Origin: Rhizoclosmatium globosum
Lineage: Eukaryota > Chytridiomycota > Chytridiomycetes > Chytridiales > Chytriomycetaceae
Length of the DNA stretch: 63,052 bases
NCBI GenBank assembly: GCA_002104985.1
Contig: MCGO01000216.1
Coordinates: 1-63,052 of the forward strand
Reading direction: 5' to 3'
This document shows positions 21,347-33,817 of the stretch, piece by piece. Every line of letters begins with the position of its first letter. Position 1 is the first letter of the stretch. Under the pieces are notes generated by a model. That model saw nothing but the letters and a program-made list of their open reading frames with translations. It made no database searches and was not told where the DNA came from. The position numbers were made by a program, and so were the translations under genes.

Positions 21347-23146
21347 ATGCATTTAATTGGGGCATTGGCAGTGCTTGCCTGGTTGGCAGCCGCCTCACCC
21401 ACCAGCCAATACTCCGAGCACCTCCAACTGACACAGCGCCCAAATGGCAAAGTCGGAGCGCACTTTTCGTTTTCGCAGGTTCTCGACGGGACAAAGTACC
21501 ACGCGCTCGAGGCAATTGCGCACGAGTTTGGCGTGACATCGCTCGACTTGGCGTTTACTCAGGGCAAGGCCGGCGGATGCAAAGCACTCAACTTGGACGG
21601 AATTGAGTGTACTCCCGCGGGGCTGGTGCTGTGGGCCTGGCTGGAGTACGTGTGCTGCTACTTAAGTAGAGTATTGCTAACTAGTAAGGTACCAGCAACG
21701 ACCTCAGTCCAGCTCTCTCCTCGCAGAACTCTTCAGACCTTAGCTCGAGGTGGACTGGCTTAACGAATGCCCTCGCTGGAACCTTTTGTGCGTCAATCAA
21801 CCAAATTGTACCAACAAAGGTCTCTGCGGAACCAAGGGAGTCTTTCAGAGTCGATGGCGTTGATCCTGGTAATACGATACGCTCACTTATGCCTGCATCT
21901 GACCGGAAACTCAAACAGAGAAGCACTGGCTGCGATACGCTACTCTGCCTCGAGAAATCACCTGTACAGAGAACTTGACACCATGGGCGAAGCTTTTGCC
22001 ATGTACCACTAAGGTACACTGCTTTTGAATCAGGGATGACACATCTAACTCTGTTTAGGCTGGTATCGCGTCTCTATTCAATGGATATACTCTCTTTGAC
22101 GCAGACTACCACTCTATGCGTGTACGCCTTCGTAAACAATGCAACTCTGCGTCATTAAAATGCGAAATTGAGTTGCACCAAGATTTAATAGTTATTTTGG
22201 ATCCCGTCCGCAAGAATTATGACCGATCCATCAACTGGTCACTGAGACTGTTGTTTGAACGCGAAATTACTGGACTGTGTCCTTTGGATGTGGATGGGTC
22301 TCAGGTGACTGTCACATTGCCGGGAGGCAAGAATGCAAATTGGTATGGAGCTTCAGAACCAGTGAAGGATTCTACCGGAAACTTTGTATTCCCGCTCGAA
22401 TTAGGTCCGTTTTTATTAATTTCATTATGTGGCTTACTTTGTTTTCAGGAAAGAGAGTTGACTTTGGTCTTACATACTATGACCAGGAGCCAGTTCGCGA
22501 CAACGTCTTTGTTCCTACAATTCAGTTACACCGCCACTTGACTGGATATGGTCGTGAACGTGGGGGATTCAACCTGCGTTTGACAAACAACGACCCAACC
22601 ACCCCTCAATCCGTCACTCTTCTCGAAGTTTTACCGTGGTATCTCCACCTCTACTTGCACACTCTGCAAACAACCACAACTTCTGTGTCAGATAACACTC
22701 GCATTCTCGCGACTCCAAACATCACGCAACGCTATCAACTCTCCATCCCGCGTTCTCGTCCCTCAATTCTTGAGTTCTCATTAACTCTCCCACCTGCCTC
22801 AACAACAACCGTCCACTATGAATTTGACCGTGCATTCATCAAATACACTGAACACCCACCCGATGCAAACAGAGGGTTTGATATTCCACCCTCCGTTCTC
22901 ACTGTTCATACAGAGAAGCCGTACAGAATATTCAGTGAGATTCTGTTGATTGCTCTTCCAACGCCTGATTTCTCCATGCCATACAACGTTATTACCATGA
23001 CATGTACGATTGTTGCATTGTATTTCGGCACTGTGTTTAATTTAATTGTGAAGCGGTTGGAGGGTTTGGAAAGGATTCCACCAAAGAAGGCTTGGTGGAA
23101 GTTTTGGATGAAGAAGGTTGATGAAGTCAAGGAAAAGACCGAGTAA
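21347..23146 (+). CDS. GPI16: GPI transamidase subunit PIG-T/Gpi16
   Basis: Component of the ER complex that attaches GPI anchors to proteins. Five exons, 21347-21645, 21696-21868, 21919-22013, 22059-22404 and 22449-23146, give 536 aa in frame. The start [19 protein letters not shown] is a signal peptide. Conserved family stretches include [46 protein letters not shown] and KLLPC in the lumenal domain. A single C-terminal membrane span ([20 protein letters not shown]) precedes a short basic cytosolic tail. An ATG 30 nt upstream is possible, but the chosen start places the signal sequence properly. Confidence 0.93.
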
Positions 23147-23191
23147 AGATGCTATTGTTGATTTAATTACTTTGTTTTTCCACAGGAAAAG

Positions 23192-26100
23192 ATGGGAGAA
23201 ACTGTTGTTGTTCCGCTTCAGGAACTGGTCACATCGCTCTCCATCAATCCAAATGGCCACCACGTTGTTCTCGCAGCAAAACGCGGATTATTCCTCCTCG
23301 ATTTAACAACACCGTTCGCGCCTCCGATCGCATTCAAACACAATACCAAGTGGGAGGTGACAGATGTTATTTGGAACCCGCATCCGCAACACTCGTCCTG
23401 GATTGCCTCCACTGTAAGCTACTTATCAAATGCACTGTGTCGGGTACTAACTCTGGCTGGCTGGCTGGTCGAAGAGCAACCAGAAAGTGCTGATTTGGAA
23501 CGTGGATCCCACTGGCTCAATGTCCCTCTCAAACTCTCTCGCCTCCGCATCTTCAGCAGCAAATACTTCAGCCAGTGTCAGCAACGGCTCAACTCCAACG
23601 CCGTCAACTCCTGCCGCCCATACCTCAAAGGCCTTCAGAGTAGGTCTCCCAACACCAAATCCACCTCAATCCTAACCCGTTTATTCCCTTACTAGACCTC
23701 AATCAATACCCCTGATGCATTCCGAACTGCATCAACCCGCGTAAACCCTCTCATAAACCCCTCCTCAATGCCCCAAAACCAAAATGTCGAAATCGTCCTC
23801 CACGTCCATAAACGCGCCGTCAGTGACTTCCACTGGTCTCCCTTCCGATCAGAAGTCATTGCTACATGCGGATACGACAATTTCGTACACGTATGGGACC
23901 TACGCACACGCTCCGGATCCACATCATCAACAACCTCCGACGACGGGAACCCACACAGCGAGACTGGAATTCCGGGGCGAAGTGGAATGGCTCTTGTTCT
24001 AAGCAAACCAGATGTATCGTTCTGTTCATGGACCTCAGGCGCAACAGCTGTGAAATGGAATCGCGTCTCGGAATATATGCTCGCTTCTTCACATGACACG
24101 GACCTGCGAGTCTGGGATACGCGATTCGGGTCGAAAGAAGTGTCGTTGATCACTGCTGCACACATGACAAAGATATACGGGATTGATTGGAGTCCGAGAA
24201 GTCCTGAGGAGATTATAACGTGTAGTCAGGACCAATGCGTGAAGTTGTGGAATATTCGGGAGACGAGGAAATGTGAAGGAACTATTATGACGAATAGTCC
24301 TGTTTGGAGGGCACGCTTCACGCCATTTGGGAATGGTATTGTTACCATGCCGTTGAGAAAGGAGAATGAGTTGACTATGTGGGGGCTTGGAGATAGCTTT
24401 GCGGGTGAGAATGTTGCAACGTTTACAGGGCATACGGATGTCGTTAAGGAGTTTGTGTGGAGAAATTGTGGAGGTACGCACTCGTTTTCCTGTTTGATAA
24501 ATTCTGACTTGATTCGCCCAGACAATGAATACCAATTGGTGACTTGGTCGAAAGATCAAACTCTGCGTTTGTGGCCGATTGACAGAAAAATCCAGATTGT
24601 ATGTATGGGTTGATATCCCGATCCGTTCATTAACACAAGCACTACTGTAGGCCATCGGACACAAACCTCGTCGACTTTCTTCTCATACAACTCTCGCAGC
24701 TTTGTATGCGGCCTCTGGTGGAGATCCAAATGTAACTCCAACACAACAAGCAATCCCAAATGCAGCTCAAAATTCGCCTGTCATTCATGCGTCACCAGCG
24801 CCCAATCGTCCGATTCAGTTCAATGACTTGGGACTTCCACTTATTCAAGGATTAGAAGGTATTCCGGCAAAGAAACCAACTCAATCTATTGCTGCATCAG
24901 AAGATGATGGAGAACTTTCTGATAATGGGAGCTATGTTGGTAAGAGTGGAAATATGGCGCGACCAGGGAGCTTGAAAAGTGTGGGTAGTGCTCCCGGCGT
25001 TGGATTGTCGGAAATTGAAATTGAATTACTTCGCGTTGCCGCTGGCTTGAGAGAATGGGAGCCTGCCACAAAACAAAACTTGACAGTTGATAATGTGAGT
25101 AAATTTTGCTCAATGTCAATAGTTATCTCAACCAAAAACAGGTTGATACCGCAGCGAAGGTCATATCAATCACAATCCGACGACCGGTTTTCACGGCTGA
25201 ACCAGTCCCAGTACACGTTAATATCCTCTTCCAAGATGAAACTCCACCATCTCGGACACCATCTGCGGTCCTTACACCGCAATCAAAACTCCAACAACAC
25301 CCTCCACTCACACCATCCAGCAAGAAATTGACTCTCTTCCCAACATTCGAAATTGTCCGCAGCGGTTTTATACCCATGGCTCAGCGTCAAAATCTTGCGT
25401 CACGGCTCCAAACCCTCACAATATTTCTTGTTGCGAAACGGATTCCTACGTTTGAACCGTGTATGAGATTTCTAGCGTACGATGATCCTAATGCTGGAAT
25501 CGACCCGGGACAAGTTGGCTTTGTGGGAGGAGTTGATGGATTGCTCTCCAATTCAGGATCTACGAATGTGGTTGTAGCTCCAGGAGGAAATGGAAACAGT
25601 ATACTGGGAAGAAATACGAGTTCTCTTTTTGGGGGAGGGTTAGGAAATTCCTTGGACGACGATGGATCAAGAGGCTCTCGAATCGGAGAGGTGAAGAACT
25701 TGAGCGTTGGGGACGATGGGATTTCACCCCGTGGTTTACGGATTGTTGCTGGAGTCAGTCCGTTGGGGGCTGAGCGTTTACCAGTAACGGATGGTTTGAA
25801 AGTCGGATCCATGAATTCAAATGATATGCAAGATGCTGGATTCTCAAGCGACGACAGTGATGAGCGGTTAGATGTTGGAGGTCGTGGAGGCTACAGACAT
25901 TTAAAAGAACGACGATTGATGAAGGAATCTGGACCGACATCAGGAAGCGGTGCAAACGTTCCTTTTCCACGACTATGCGGCGCTTCATTTTCCATGAGTG
26001 GTAAGTTCAATAATTGTGATGGCAGAAGCGTAATTCAGGGAAAATAGGACATCTCGTTTGTTTCTTTTCACCACTACCACATCCAACCAAAGTCAAATAT

Positions 26101-28899
26101 GCAACGTATTCGCTATCAACGCGTCTTCAACAGCCTTTGTTTCAAACTCAACAACTGACAACATATCCTCGGAACTACGTCGCTTTCGAGCACTTTCGCA
26201 ACTTTTTGGTCCAAAAAGCAACTGCAGGATCGACCGCCAGCCTAAGTAACCAGAAAACAGGTGTTGCAGCATCAGCACTTGTTCAAAGTGCAGCAAACCG
26301 AACATTTGCTGGGCTTTTGGGACAGAATCGAGAAGATTGGGTGGGCGATGACGAAGTTGATGGCGAAACGTCATTGCAGAACCTCTTTATGAATCAAACT
26401 CGTCAAGGTGGTGCGAACATGAATGGAATTGACGGACAATACGTCTCTACCTCAGAGCTTTTAAACAAACTTCGATCTCATGGCATAGTTTCAGCTGTTC
26501 CACGTACTGATGCAGTTCTTTCTGACATGATGGATGCAGTGGCAGAACGAACAACTGCAATTCAGCAACAGCAATATAAGAACGAGAAATTTAGATTGAC
26601 GCCTGACGAAGTATCAAGTCTTTCTCGATCCCGCAATAATAGTCTTCCAAAACTGTACGAAGGACGTGAAGGGGGTCCAGCCGTGATTGCAGCTCCATTT
26701 GGGAGATCAGTCGCAAATAGTCCTCACGGTCGTGCCGTATCCGATCCTGCATCGCAATCATCCACTCCAAATGCTTCTCGTGTTTCGCCACACCGAAAAG
26801 CATCCATTTTCACAGTTGGCAGTGAAGAGCGACTCAACGAACTCGATGACCAATCCTCTATTATCTCAGCTCTTGGATCAAGCACGGACTTATTGAGTCC
26901 CTTGTCGCAAAGGCGTGTCGCTTCAAATCGCTCGTCTAGGACACGAGCAAAAAGTGTTCAAGTCGATTCATTCTTGGGAGGTGCATCATTTGAGTCGGAA
27001 GGGTCGTCTCCTCGTGACCGAATTATGTATCCTGTTGCTGTGAGACGAGGTAGCTCAACAAGTTCTGGAGGTACTCCAACATCGTCTTACACTAGTTCCG
27101 TCAAGAATCGAAATGCAAATGCAATGGGAAGTTGGAAATCTGGCACAGAAACGAAATCAAACCATGCTCATGGTGGATTAGTGGGTCGACCACAAGACAG
27201 TGGCAAAAATGGAATCGGTATTATCGTATTTGTGAAAGATGTGCGAGATACCATGCCTGTTAGTGAAAAATTGGCTCGAGAATACACGTAAGTGGGGTTC
27301 ATCGAAGTTCTGTTCTTAAAACTATTCTGTAGTCTCACCGGAACGGATCCCGTAGCAATTTGCTCCGAAAACAGTGCAGTTGCAAGTCGAAATAATCGTG
27401 CCGACCTTGCAAAGCTTTGGACAATAGCAGGACTGATAATAGGCCGTGTTTCTGGACTTCCAACACAAGAAGACGATGAAACATTTGATGATGATGAATC
27501 TGAATACAGCGAGGACCATGTTGGTCCTAGAGCGACCATTCTCTCAGGACCTTGTACCACAACGTTTGGAGCAAAGCGTCGGGCATCCATGGCTCTCATT
27601 GAAAGACTTGCAAGCGATCCAAGAGGAGCAAAATTGCACTCTAAGGATAAACTAGAGCTTAAAAAAGATGGTACATTTGCCGTCAAAAATATTGTCGTTA
27701 AGGATCGCGAATCATATGTTTGGCTCCGGGCCGATTGGGCAAATCACCCACTTGGGAGAGGGCTTGTAGACAAAATGTTAGATTTACGCTGTTTTATGTC
27801 AGCTGATTCTTTTATTAGATTAAGTTACTTGGAACGTATCGGAGATGTCCAAACGCTTGCGTTACTTTCGTGTGTTCTATCTGAACCATTTGGATGCACC
27901 AACTTTGATGACGTAGCTGACCATAATGTCCCCATAATTTCTCCGAAACGATACACCAACCCTCCTCCCTCTCTCCCATCAACATTCTCAGATCGGTCCA
28001 TTATAGAACAATCTCCGCAGCGAAGACCGTTAAAGCGGTCCAGTGTACCAAATGCGGCTTTACTCTTTGGTAGATCTGTTGAGAACGAGCACAATTTGCA
28101 ACACGAGCTGCAATAGCAAGAACCTACAGCGGAGGCAAAATCGCAGGGCTGGTTGGAAAACCCATATTGAATTCCATAGCATCTGACAAGAACCATCAAT
28201 CTTCATCATTAAGCAGTCAACCTGTCATCGGAAGCTATGTTAGTGACAACAGCAGTTTTCCAGATGGAAACGTAAGAGGGGGTAAACAATACGAACGCCT
28301 TCGAGACCATTCAACAGGAGACAGTCCTGTCAAAAAGTGGGGCGTTTATTCACGTGGTGGAGCTTTGAATTGGACGCACCGGACTTGATAAACACGAGTG
28401 TCAGCAGCGACTACCACAAGGCGCTAGATATAATACCAAATCGAATGGAAAGTGCGGGAACAACGTATTCAACCCCTGGTTGCACGGAGGAATCCCAACG
28501 AAGAGACTATCGTCTGGAACTTCTCGATCCCGCTCGTCGAGCTGTATTTGATGGCTACAAAGTCAAGTATGCTGAAATATTGTTTGCATGGAGGATGCTG
28601 GAGAAGAGGTCTGAAGTTCTCAAGTTTTGCTCTCACAGAAATAATGATGTGGTTGGGGTTGGAAAGGAGAGTTTGCACTTGGGACTGATAGAGAAACGAA
28701 TGATGTTGTGGATAAGTCGTTAGATTTGCAAATTGCTACATGTAGTGTTTGTAGAATGCCTTGCAGAGGGTTGTTGAGTTCTTGCATCAAGTGCGGCCAT
28801 GGGGGACACATCAAACATATCCAAGATTGGTTCCGTGGAGGAGAAGGGAAACCAAGGGAATGTCCAATTGGAGATTGCGGCTGTCGATGTGTAATATAA
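23192..28899 (+). CDS. WDR59: WDR59 homologue, GATOR2/SEACAT subunit
   Basis: Part of the amino-acid-sensing complex upstream of TORC1 at the vacuole or lysosome; yeast Mtc5/Sea3 is the counterpart. Exons include 23192-23413, 23475-23639, 23696-24473, 24522-24598, 24651-25094, 25142-26000, 26048-27287 and 27333-28061 or so, then two or more C-terminal exons. N-terminal WD40 repeats (VSDFHWSPFRSEVIATCGYD, YGIDWSPRSPEEIITCSQD) are followed by an RWD region, a conserved FPRLCGASFSMSG block, LTGTDPVAICSENSAVA, and the zinc-binding end CSVCRMPCRG to SCIKCGHGGHIKHIQDWF. A 53-nt intron at 28272-28324 restores the frame near the end. A one-base slip remains near 28651-28665. The inserts are long and Ser-rich. 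Confidence 0.87.
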
Positions 28900-28988
28900 G
28901 CAAATGTGTGATTCTTTAAAATTGTCCTGAAAATCAAACATCCAAAACCCACCCAACAACCTGCAACATATTCTGCGTCTATCAGAAT

Positions 28989-30026
28989 ATGGCTTCATCG
29001 AAATCAAACTTTGAGAAACCAGCAGATATTAAGGTGGGTGGGTGTTGTTGAGCATCACAGGAAACGAGCTGTCAAAACTAAAGTCCATCTGACACTCTCT
29101 AACAGATCATCCTCCTTGGAGACAGTGCTGTCGGCAAATCAAAACTGATTGAACGATTTCTTTTAAATGACTTTGTCCTCATCAACTGTCCACTTACGCG
29201 TTAACACTCTATCGTCACCAATGCAATCACCCCACCAAACCAGGAAAGAAAATCACAGTTGAATTCTGGGTAACACCTCTCTCATAAATCTTTGAGCGTC
29301 GAGCTAAACTGATATTCTTTAAGGACACAGCCGGCCAAGAACGTTTCCATTCAATGCATCCGTCCTACTACATCTCCGCACACGCCTGCATCCTCTGCTT
29401 TGACATGACACGTAAAATCACATACAAACACCTCGACACTGGTACGACCAGCTCTCAGCCTACCGCGGCCACACAATCCCAATCATCATCGTTGCAAACA
29501 AAGTCGACATGGATCCGTCACGCGCGAGAAAGAGTTTCGGGTTTGTTGAACGGCGGCGCGAAGAACGGGGAGTTTGAAAGAGGAGAATGGATGAAGGTGT
29601 CCGAGTCGGACGAAGAAGAGCTTCCCTCTTCTTTTGTAGTGCAAGTGACGGTTCGAATGTTGTTGCTGCATTTAAAGAAGCTGTTCGGAGAGCTGTGGCG
29701 TTTAAGGAAGGAGGTGAAGTTGGGGAACATTTGTTGATGAAGTACTCAACTTTATTCGTGAGGAGGAAGAGAGGGGTGATGCAGGTCTGTTTTCAAAGGA
29801 CAAGGAATCCGTTAATAGTCTGGCAAATAAGTTTGAAAGTGAATTGTCGGTGGGTGATAGTTTGAATACGTTGAGGAGTGATACAAGTGTGGTTGACGTG
29901 AAAGAGAAGCACCCCAGTGATCGACGTGCATATAACCCGCTGGACTCGGATGAAGAAGATGAAATTGCTATGGCTAAGAATTTGGCACGTGTTAAAGATA
30001 TGAGAAAGGTCAACTCGGTGCAATAA
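28989..30026 (+). CDS. RABL2: RABL2-like small GTPase, frame-broken
   Basis: RABL2 acts at the base of cilia and flagella in intraflagellar transport. Exons are 28989-29033, 29106-29269 and 29324-30026. The start MASSKSNFEKPADIK and the P-loop LLGDSAVGKSKLIERF are typical, followed by QLSTYALTLYRHQ, the WDTAGQERFHSMHPSYY switch II, IIIVANKVDMD (NKxD) and FFCSASDGSNVV (SAx). An acidic C-terminal extension (NPLDSDEEDEIAMAKNLA) follows. The coding sequence is broken by about five one-base slips near 29170, 29450, 29565, 29625 and 29725, most within short G, C or T runs. All GTPase motifs survive in the three frames, so errors are likelier than decay. Confidence 0.82.
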
Positions 30027-30063
30027 AAAACATTTCGTTGACACCCAAAATAGATTCTTTACT

Positions 30064-31657
30064 TTAATCTTCCCTCTCCTTTCTCTTTCCACACAAAGCC
30101 GCTGGAATCTGAATACCGGTTGCAGCTAGAGCACTTGCAGTAGCCTTTCTGGCATTTTGTTGCATTAAAGCGCTGTACAGATGTTATCAGTGTTCATTGC
30201 ATTAAACGGAACCAAACTTACTCCATAATCGCTAATGTGGCCATGGATTCCACAATTGGAGCAGCTCTTGGAAGCACACATGGATCGTGTCGTCCCTTCG
30301 CTGCCAACACTCCTGCGGTTCCATCGTATTGAGCTGTTGGCTGTGCCTGTGAAATGGTCGCCACAGATTTGAATCCGACCTTGAAGTACACATTCTCTCC
30401 GTTCGAGATACCACCTTGAATACCACCACTGAAGTTGGTGACAGTTCCCAACTTTCCATTCTCACGTTTCACAAACTTGTCATTGTGAATGTGTCCAGGA
30501 ACAGTGGTTCCAGCCAAACCACTTCCGATTTCAAAGGACTTTGTAGCGGGGATGGAGAGCATGGCATGGGCAAGCTTTGCTTCCAACTTATCGAAGCATG
30601 GCTCTCCAAGTCCAGTTGGCAGATTTCGGATAACACAGACCACAGTTCCTCCAATTGAATCATTTGCATCCTTGCTTTGATGATACGCTAAAAGCAGATT
30701 AATACTTGGTGAACAATTCTTGTCGAGTCACCTCTCTCATCTTTTGAGCAGCTTTCTCATCAGGGCACCTGACTTCATTGGAATCAACCTGTTCTCTGGT
30801 AACAGTGTTGAGATGCTCCCACCATCCTTCCCAAGACTTCATCCATTCTGCTTCTTTGGCAGCGTCATCTGGGAAGCCTCCATTTGGATCTCCAAAAGGA
30901 ATCATGGACACGTTTCCAACAGACGCAACAAATGCAACAATCTCGATTCCGTGTACGAGTTTGAGGTACTTTTCAGCAACAGCAGAGGCGGCGACTCTTC
31001 CTATTTTTTGAATTGACGTTGGTCACACAGATTCAAATAAGCTAGCGATTCATTACCGATAGTCTCTCTGGCACTACTTCTGCCTCCTCCAGAACCTGCC
31101 TTGATTCCATACTTTTCAAGGTAGGTGTAATCGGCATGTGATGGTCTGAAAATGAAGTACAGGTTTCAGCTTCACATACATTCCATCTCGAGAGCCTAAT
31201 CAAAGGCAAATAGAACAAACGAACCGTGGGTAAAAGTCCATCTCGCCATAGTCATGTGGACGTTGGTCCTCGTTGGGGACGGTGAGAGCAATCGGGGTTC
31301 CCAGAGTAATTCCCTGTTCAGTTCCCGAGAGGATCGTAACCTTGTCCTTCTCGTCTCTCTGTGGAAAGGCGAGTTAGATTTGGGTCAGATAAAAGCAAGA
31401 ATGACAGCTGAACGCACTGGAGTTGTCAGGGCGGACTGGCCTGGGCGTCTGCGACTCAGCTGCGGCTGAACATCGGCTTCGGAGAGCGGAAGGCCTGGTG
31501 GGCAGCCGTCGATGATCACTCCAACGGCTTTGCAGTGCGATTCGCCAAAGGTGGTAACGCGGTAGAGACTGGTGGTTGGTTCATTGGCAGCATTAGTATT
31601 CGAGCTAGTTGGAGGCGGTGCATTCAGAGCGAGGACGTACCTTCCAAAGGTGCTCAT
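30064..31657 (-). CDS. ARO2: Chorismate synthase
   Basis: Converts 5-enolpyruvylshikimate-3-phosphate to chorismate, the last step of the shikimate pathway. Exons are 31657-31418, 31358-31225, 31145-31057, 31000-30732, 30687-30222 and 30172-30064. Family signatures are [78 protein letters not shown] and [15 protein letters not shown]. The exon 4 to exon 5 junction is off by one base: MRE should be followed by [14 protein letters not shown], but the assembled bases give another frame, so one G is probably missing near 30687. The protein otherwise has normal length. It converges on RABL2, with 37 bp between the two stops. Confidence 0.94.
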
Positions 31658-31871
31658 CTTTCGTTGATTTGTTTTTGGTCAGAGAGATTTGTGAGATAAC
31701 GAAAGGGGTATTTGTGACGTCACGATTTTTGCAAAATCGAAAGTTAATGTTCATTGTTCGATGTATTTAGAACAAACGAACCCAATCAGAATAGACCACT
31801 TACAGCAAGAGAATGAAAAAATTGGTCTTCTTTCAAGTCTGTTCAAATCCTGTCAGTAGCTTCAACTCAAG

Positions 31872-33654
31872 ATGCCCGACCCATCGCCCAAATACAAGAA
31901 GCGTGCAATCACTATCCCTGTACTTCTCGTTGTATTTTTTCAGACAATGATTGTAGTAAGTGTCTTTTCGCTGATAGAGACCCACGTAGAATTTACAGCA
32001 GAAAACAGTCCATCGTGATTGTTGCAGTACCTTTGAGCATTGTATTTCAAGGAACAAATGATACAAACGCAAAGGGCACCAAAACTGGAAGATCGACTGC
32101 TTATGATCTAGCTGTCAAGATTCAAAATAATGAAGGAGAGATCGCAGTGGCTAATATCCGTAAGATTTTCAAACTATTCCAATTCAGCACATGCTACTTT
32201 ATTCATACTGCTTTTTTAGAAACGCTTCTATCATCGGTCGAGAGTGTAGTTACGGATGTTCAGTACTCAATGAACACCTTTGTTGATACCTCCAACCCAC
32301 AACAAATTTTGAATAACCTCGCATATGTTGTAAGTTGCGCACAGAATTATGACAGAACCACACTTATCATCAAACAGCAAAGTTATCAAAGCTACTTCAA
32401 AAACCTATATTACACATCTTCTCAGAATGGGTTTATTGGTCTCTTTACCATCGCAAACAGCAACCAAGTGTGGGTATCGCTCCCACTTAACTCAGTAAAT
32501 CCAACTTGTGCTGTCTGCGAATTCTGGAAAACAATGTCTCCAACTGATCTCGCATTGGCTGCGAAGTCGAGCAACCTTTCCTGGGCTCCGTGGAACATTG
32601 GGAAACAGATTGCGACGGGTCCTTACCGTTCAATGAGTACTCCATTTGTTCCTGTCACAAGGCCTTGGTACGTTCAAGCCGCGAAATCTGTTCCGACAAA
32701 TATCAGTGTTCAATACACAAGCCCGTACTTGTTTCTGAAAGGAATTCCAGGTATCTCTGCGGTATGAGCCATCCCAATTGAAACCTCAGACTCCGTTTAT
32801 AACGCAATAAAAACAGAATGTTCCTGTCTTCGACAAGTCAGGATCTCTCCAAGGCGTCATCGCCACCGACATTCCCTTCTCCGATATCCAATCAAACCTT
32901 GTAAACTATTTACAAACACCAAATGCGTTCATGTATGTCTTCACAGCTGATGGAACTCTTGTTGGGAACACTATCAATGAAACACTCGTCCTACCAAACG
33001 GCTCCCTCAAGACAATTTACGCGATGGAACATGTTGTTATGCTCCAAGTAGCAAAATACATTCAATCCCTCGTATCCCAAAACCAAACTCTCCAATCCCT
33101 TGCCTCCCCAGCAACGTACTTTGAAAACAATGGGTACCTATTCCAACTCAGAATGATGGACTCAGCACCCTACTTTTTCATTGTGAATGGAGCGCCAAAG
33201 ACAGATTACACACTTCGAATTGATGAAATGTTCAATTCATTGCAGTCTACGTTAGACGGAACAGTGGGAACTGTGATTGAACTGACAGCGGGTATTTTCG
33301 TGCTTGTGGTAGTTGCGAGCTGTTTCTTGATTTACTTTGGTATTGCAAAGCCATTGAAAGTCTGGACAGATGTCATGGTTCAGGTACCGTGCATGCAACC
33401 ATGAAGTTTAACACTCTGTTAATATGATTTATTAGGCTGCAGATTACGATTTCGATGCAATCAAGAATTTCAAGAGACGAGGAAATTTTATTTCAGAGTT
33501 GAATGAGATCGAGGTTGCGTTCTTTGAAATGATTGCAAAGTTTGCGACCGCCATTTCAAGCAACAAGGCTATCACTCAGCGGTCAGGGGCTGTTGTCAGT
33601 AAGGCCTCGTCTCAAAACACTGTTTCGGCGTCTCCTGACAAGAGCGTCGCATGA
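31872..33654 (+). CDS. Membrane Cache-type sensor protein, tandem copy A
   Basis: Six exons, 31872-31955, 32009-32159, 32220-32329, 32378-32761, 32817-33383 and 33436-33654, give 504 aa. Topology: short basic N-terminus, one membrane helix (ITIPVLLVVFFQTMIVSIVI), about 390 extracellular residues, a second helix (ELTAGIFVLVVVASCFLIYF), then a cytosolic tail of about 90 residues. The outer region has dCache-like features, including the TRPWYVQAA segment typical of Cache ligand pockets and FIVNGAPKTDY. After helix 2 the stretch IAKPLKVWTDVMVQAADYDF resembles a HAMP linker, but no cyclase, kinase or phosphatase domain follows. The ligand is unknown. Confidence 0.75.
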
Positions 33655-33817
33655 GAGGCACTTCAGATTTTTCCTTGGCTACTTTTTATTCTTCATTGTT
33701 ATCGTTCATTTTTATAATACCATTGTTTTTCCGAGACAAAACGTGATTGGCCCACATTGTTTTCAAGTACTCGAATCAAATATTCCATCAAATACCCCTC
33801 GCAATAGTCATTTCCAA

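Noticed and set aside
28061..28116. WDR59 truncated at the in-frame TAG at 28114
   Set aside because: A coherent frame continues just after it (ATRAAIARTYSGGKIAGL) and leads through a good 53-nt intron to the conserved zinc-binding end; a short intron of about 41 nt or a slip explains the stop.
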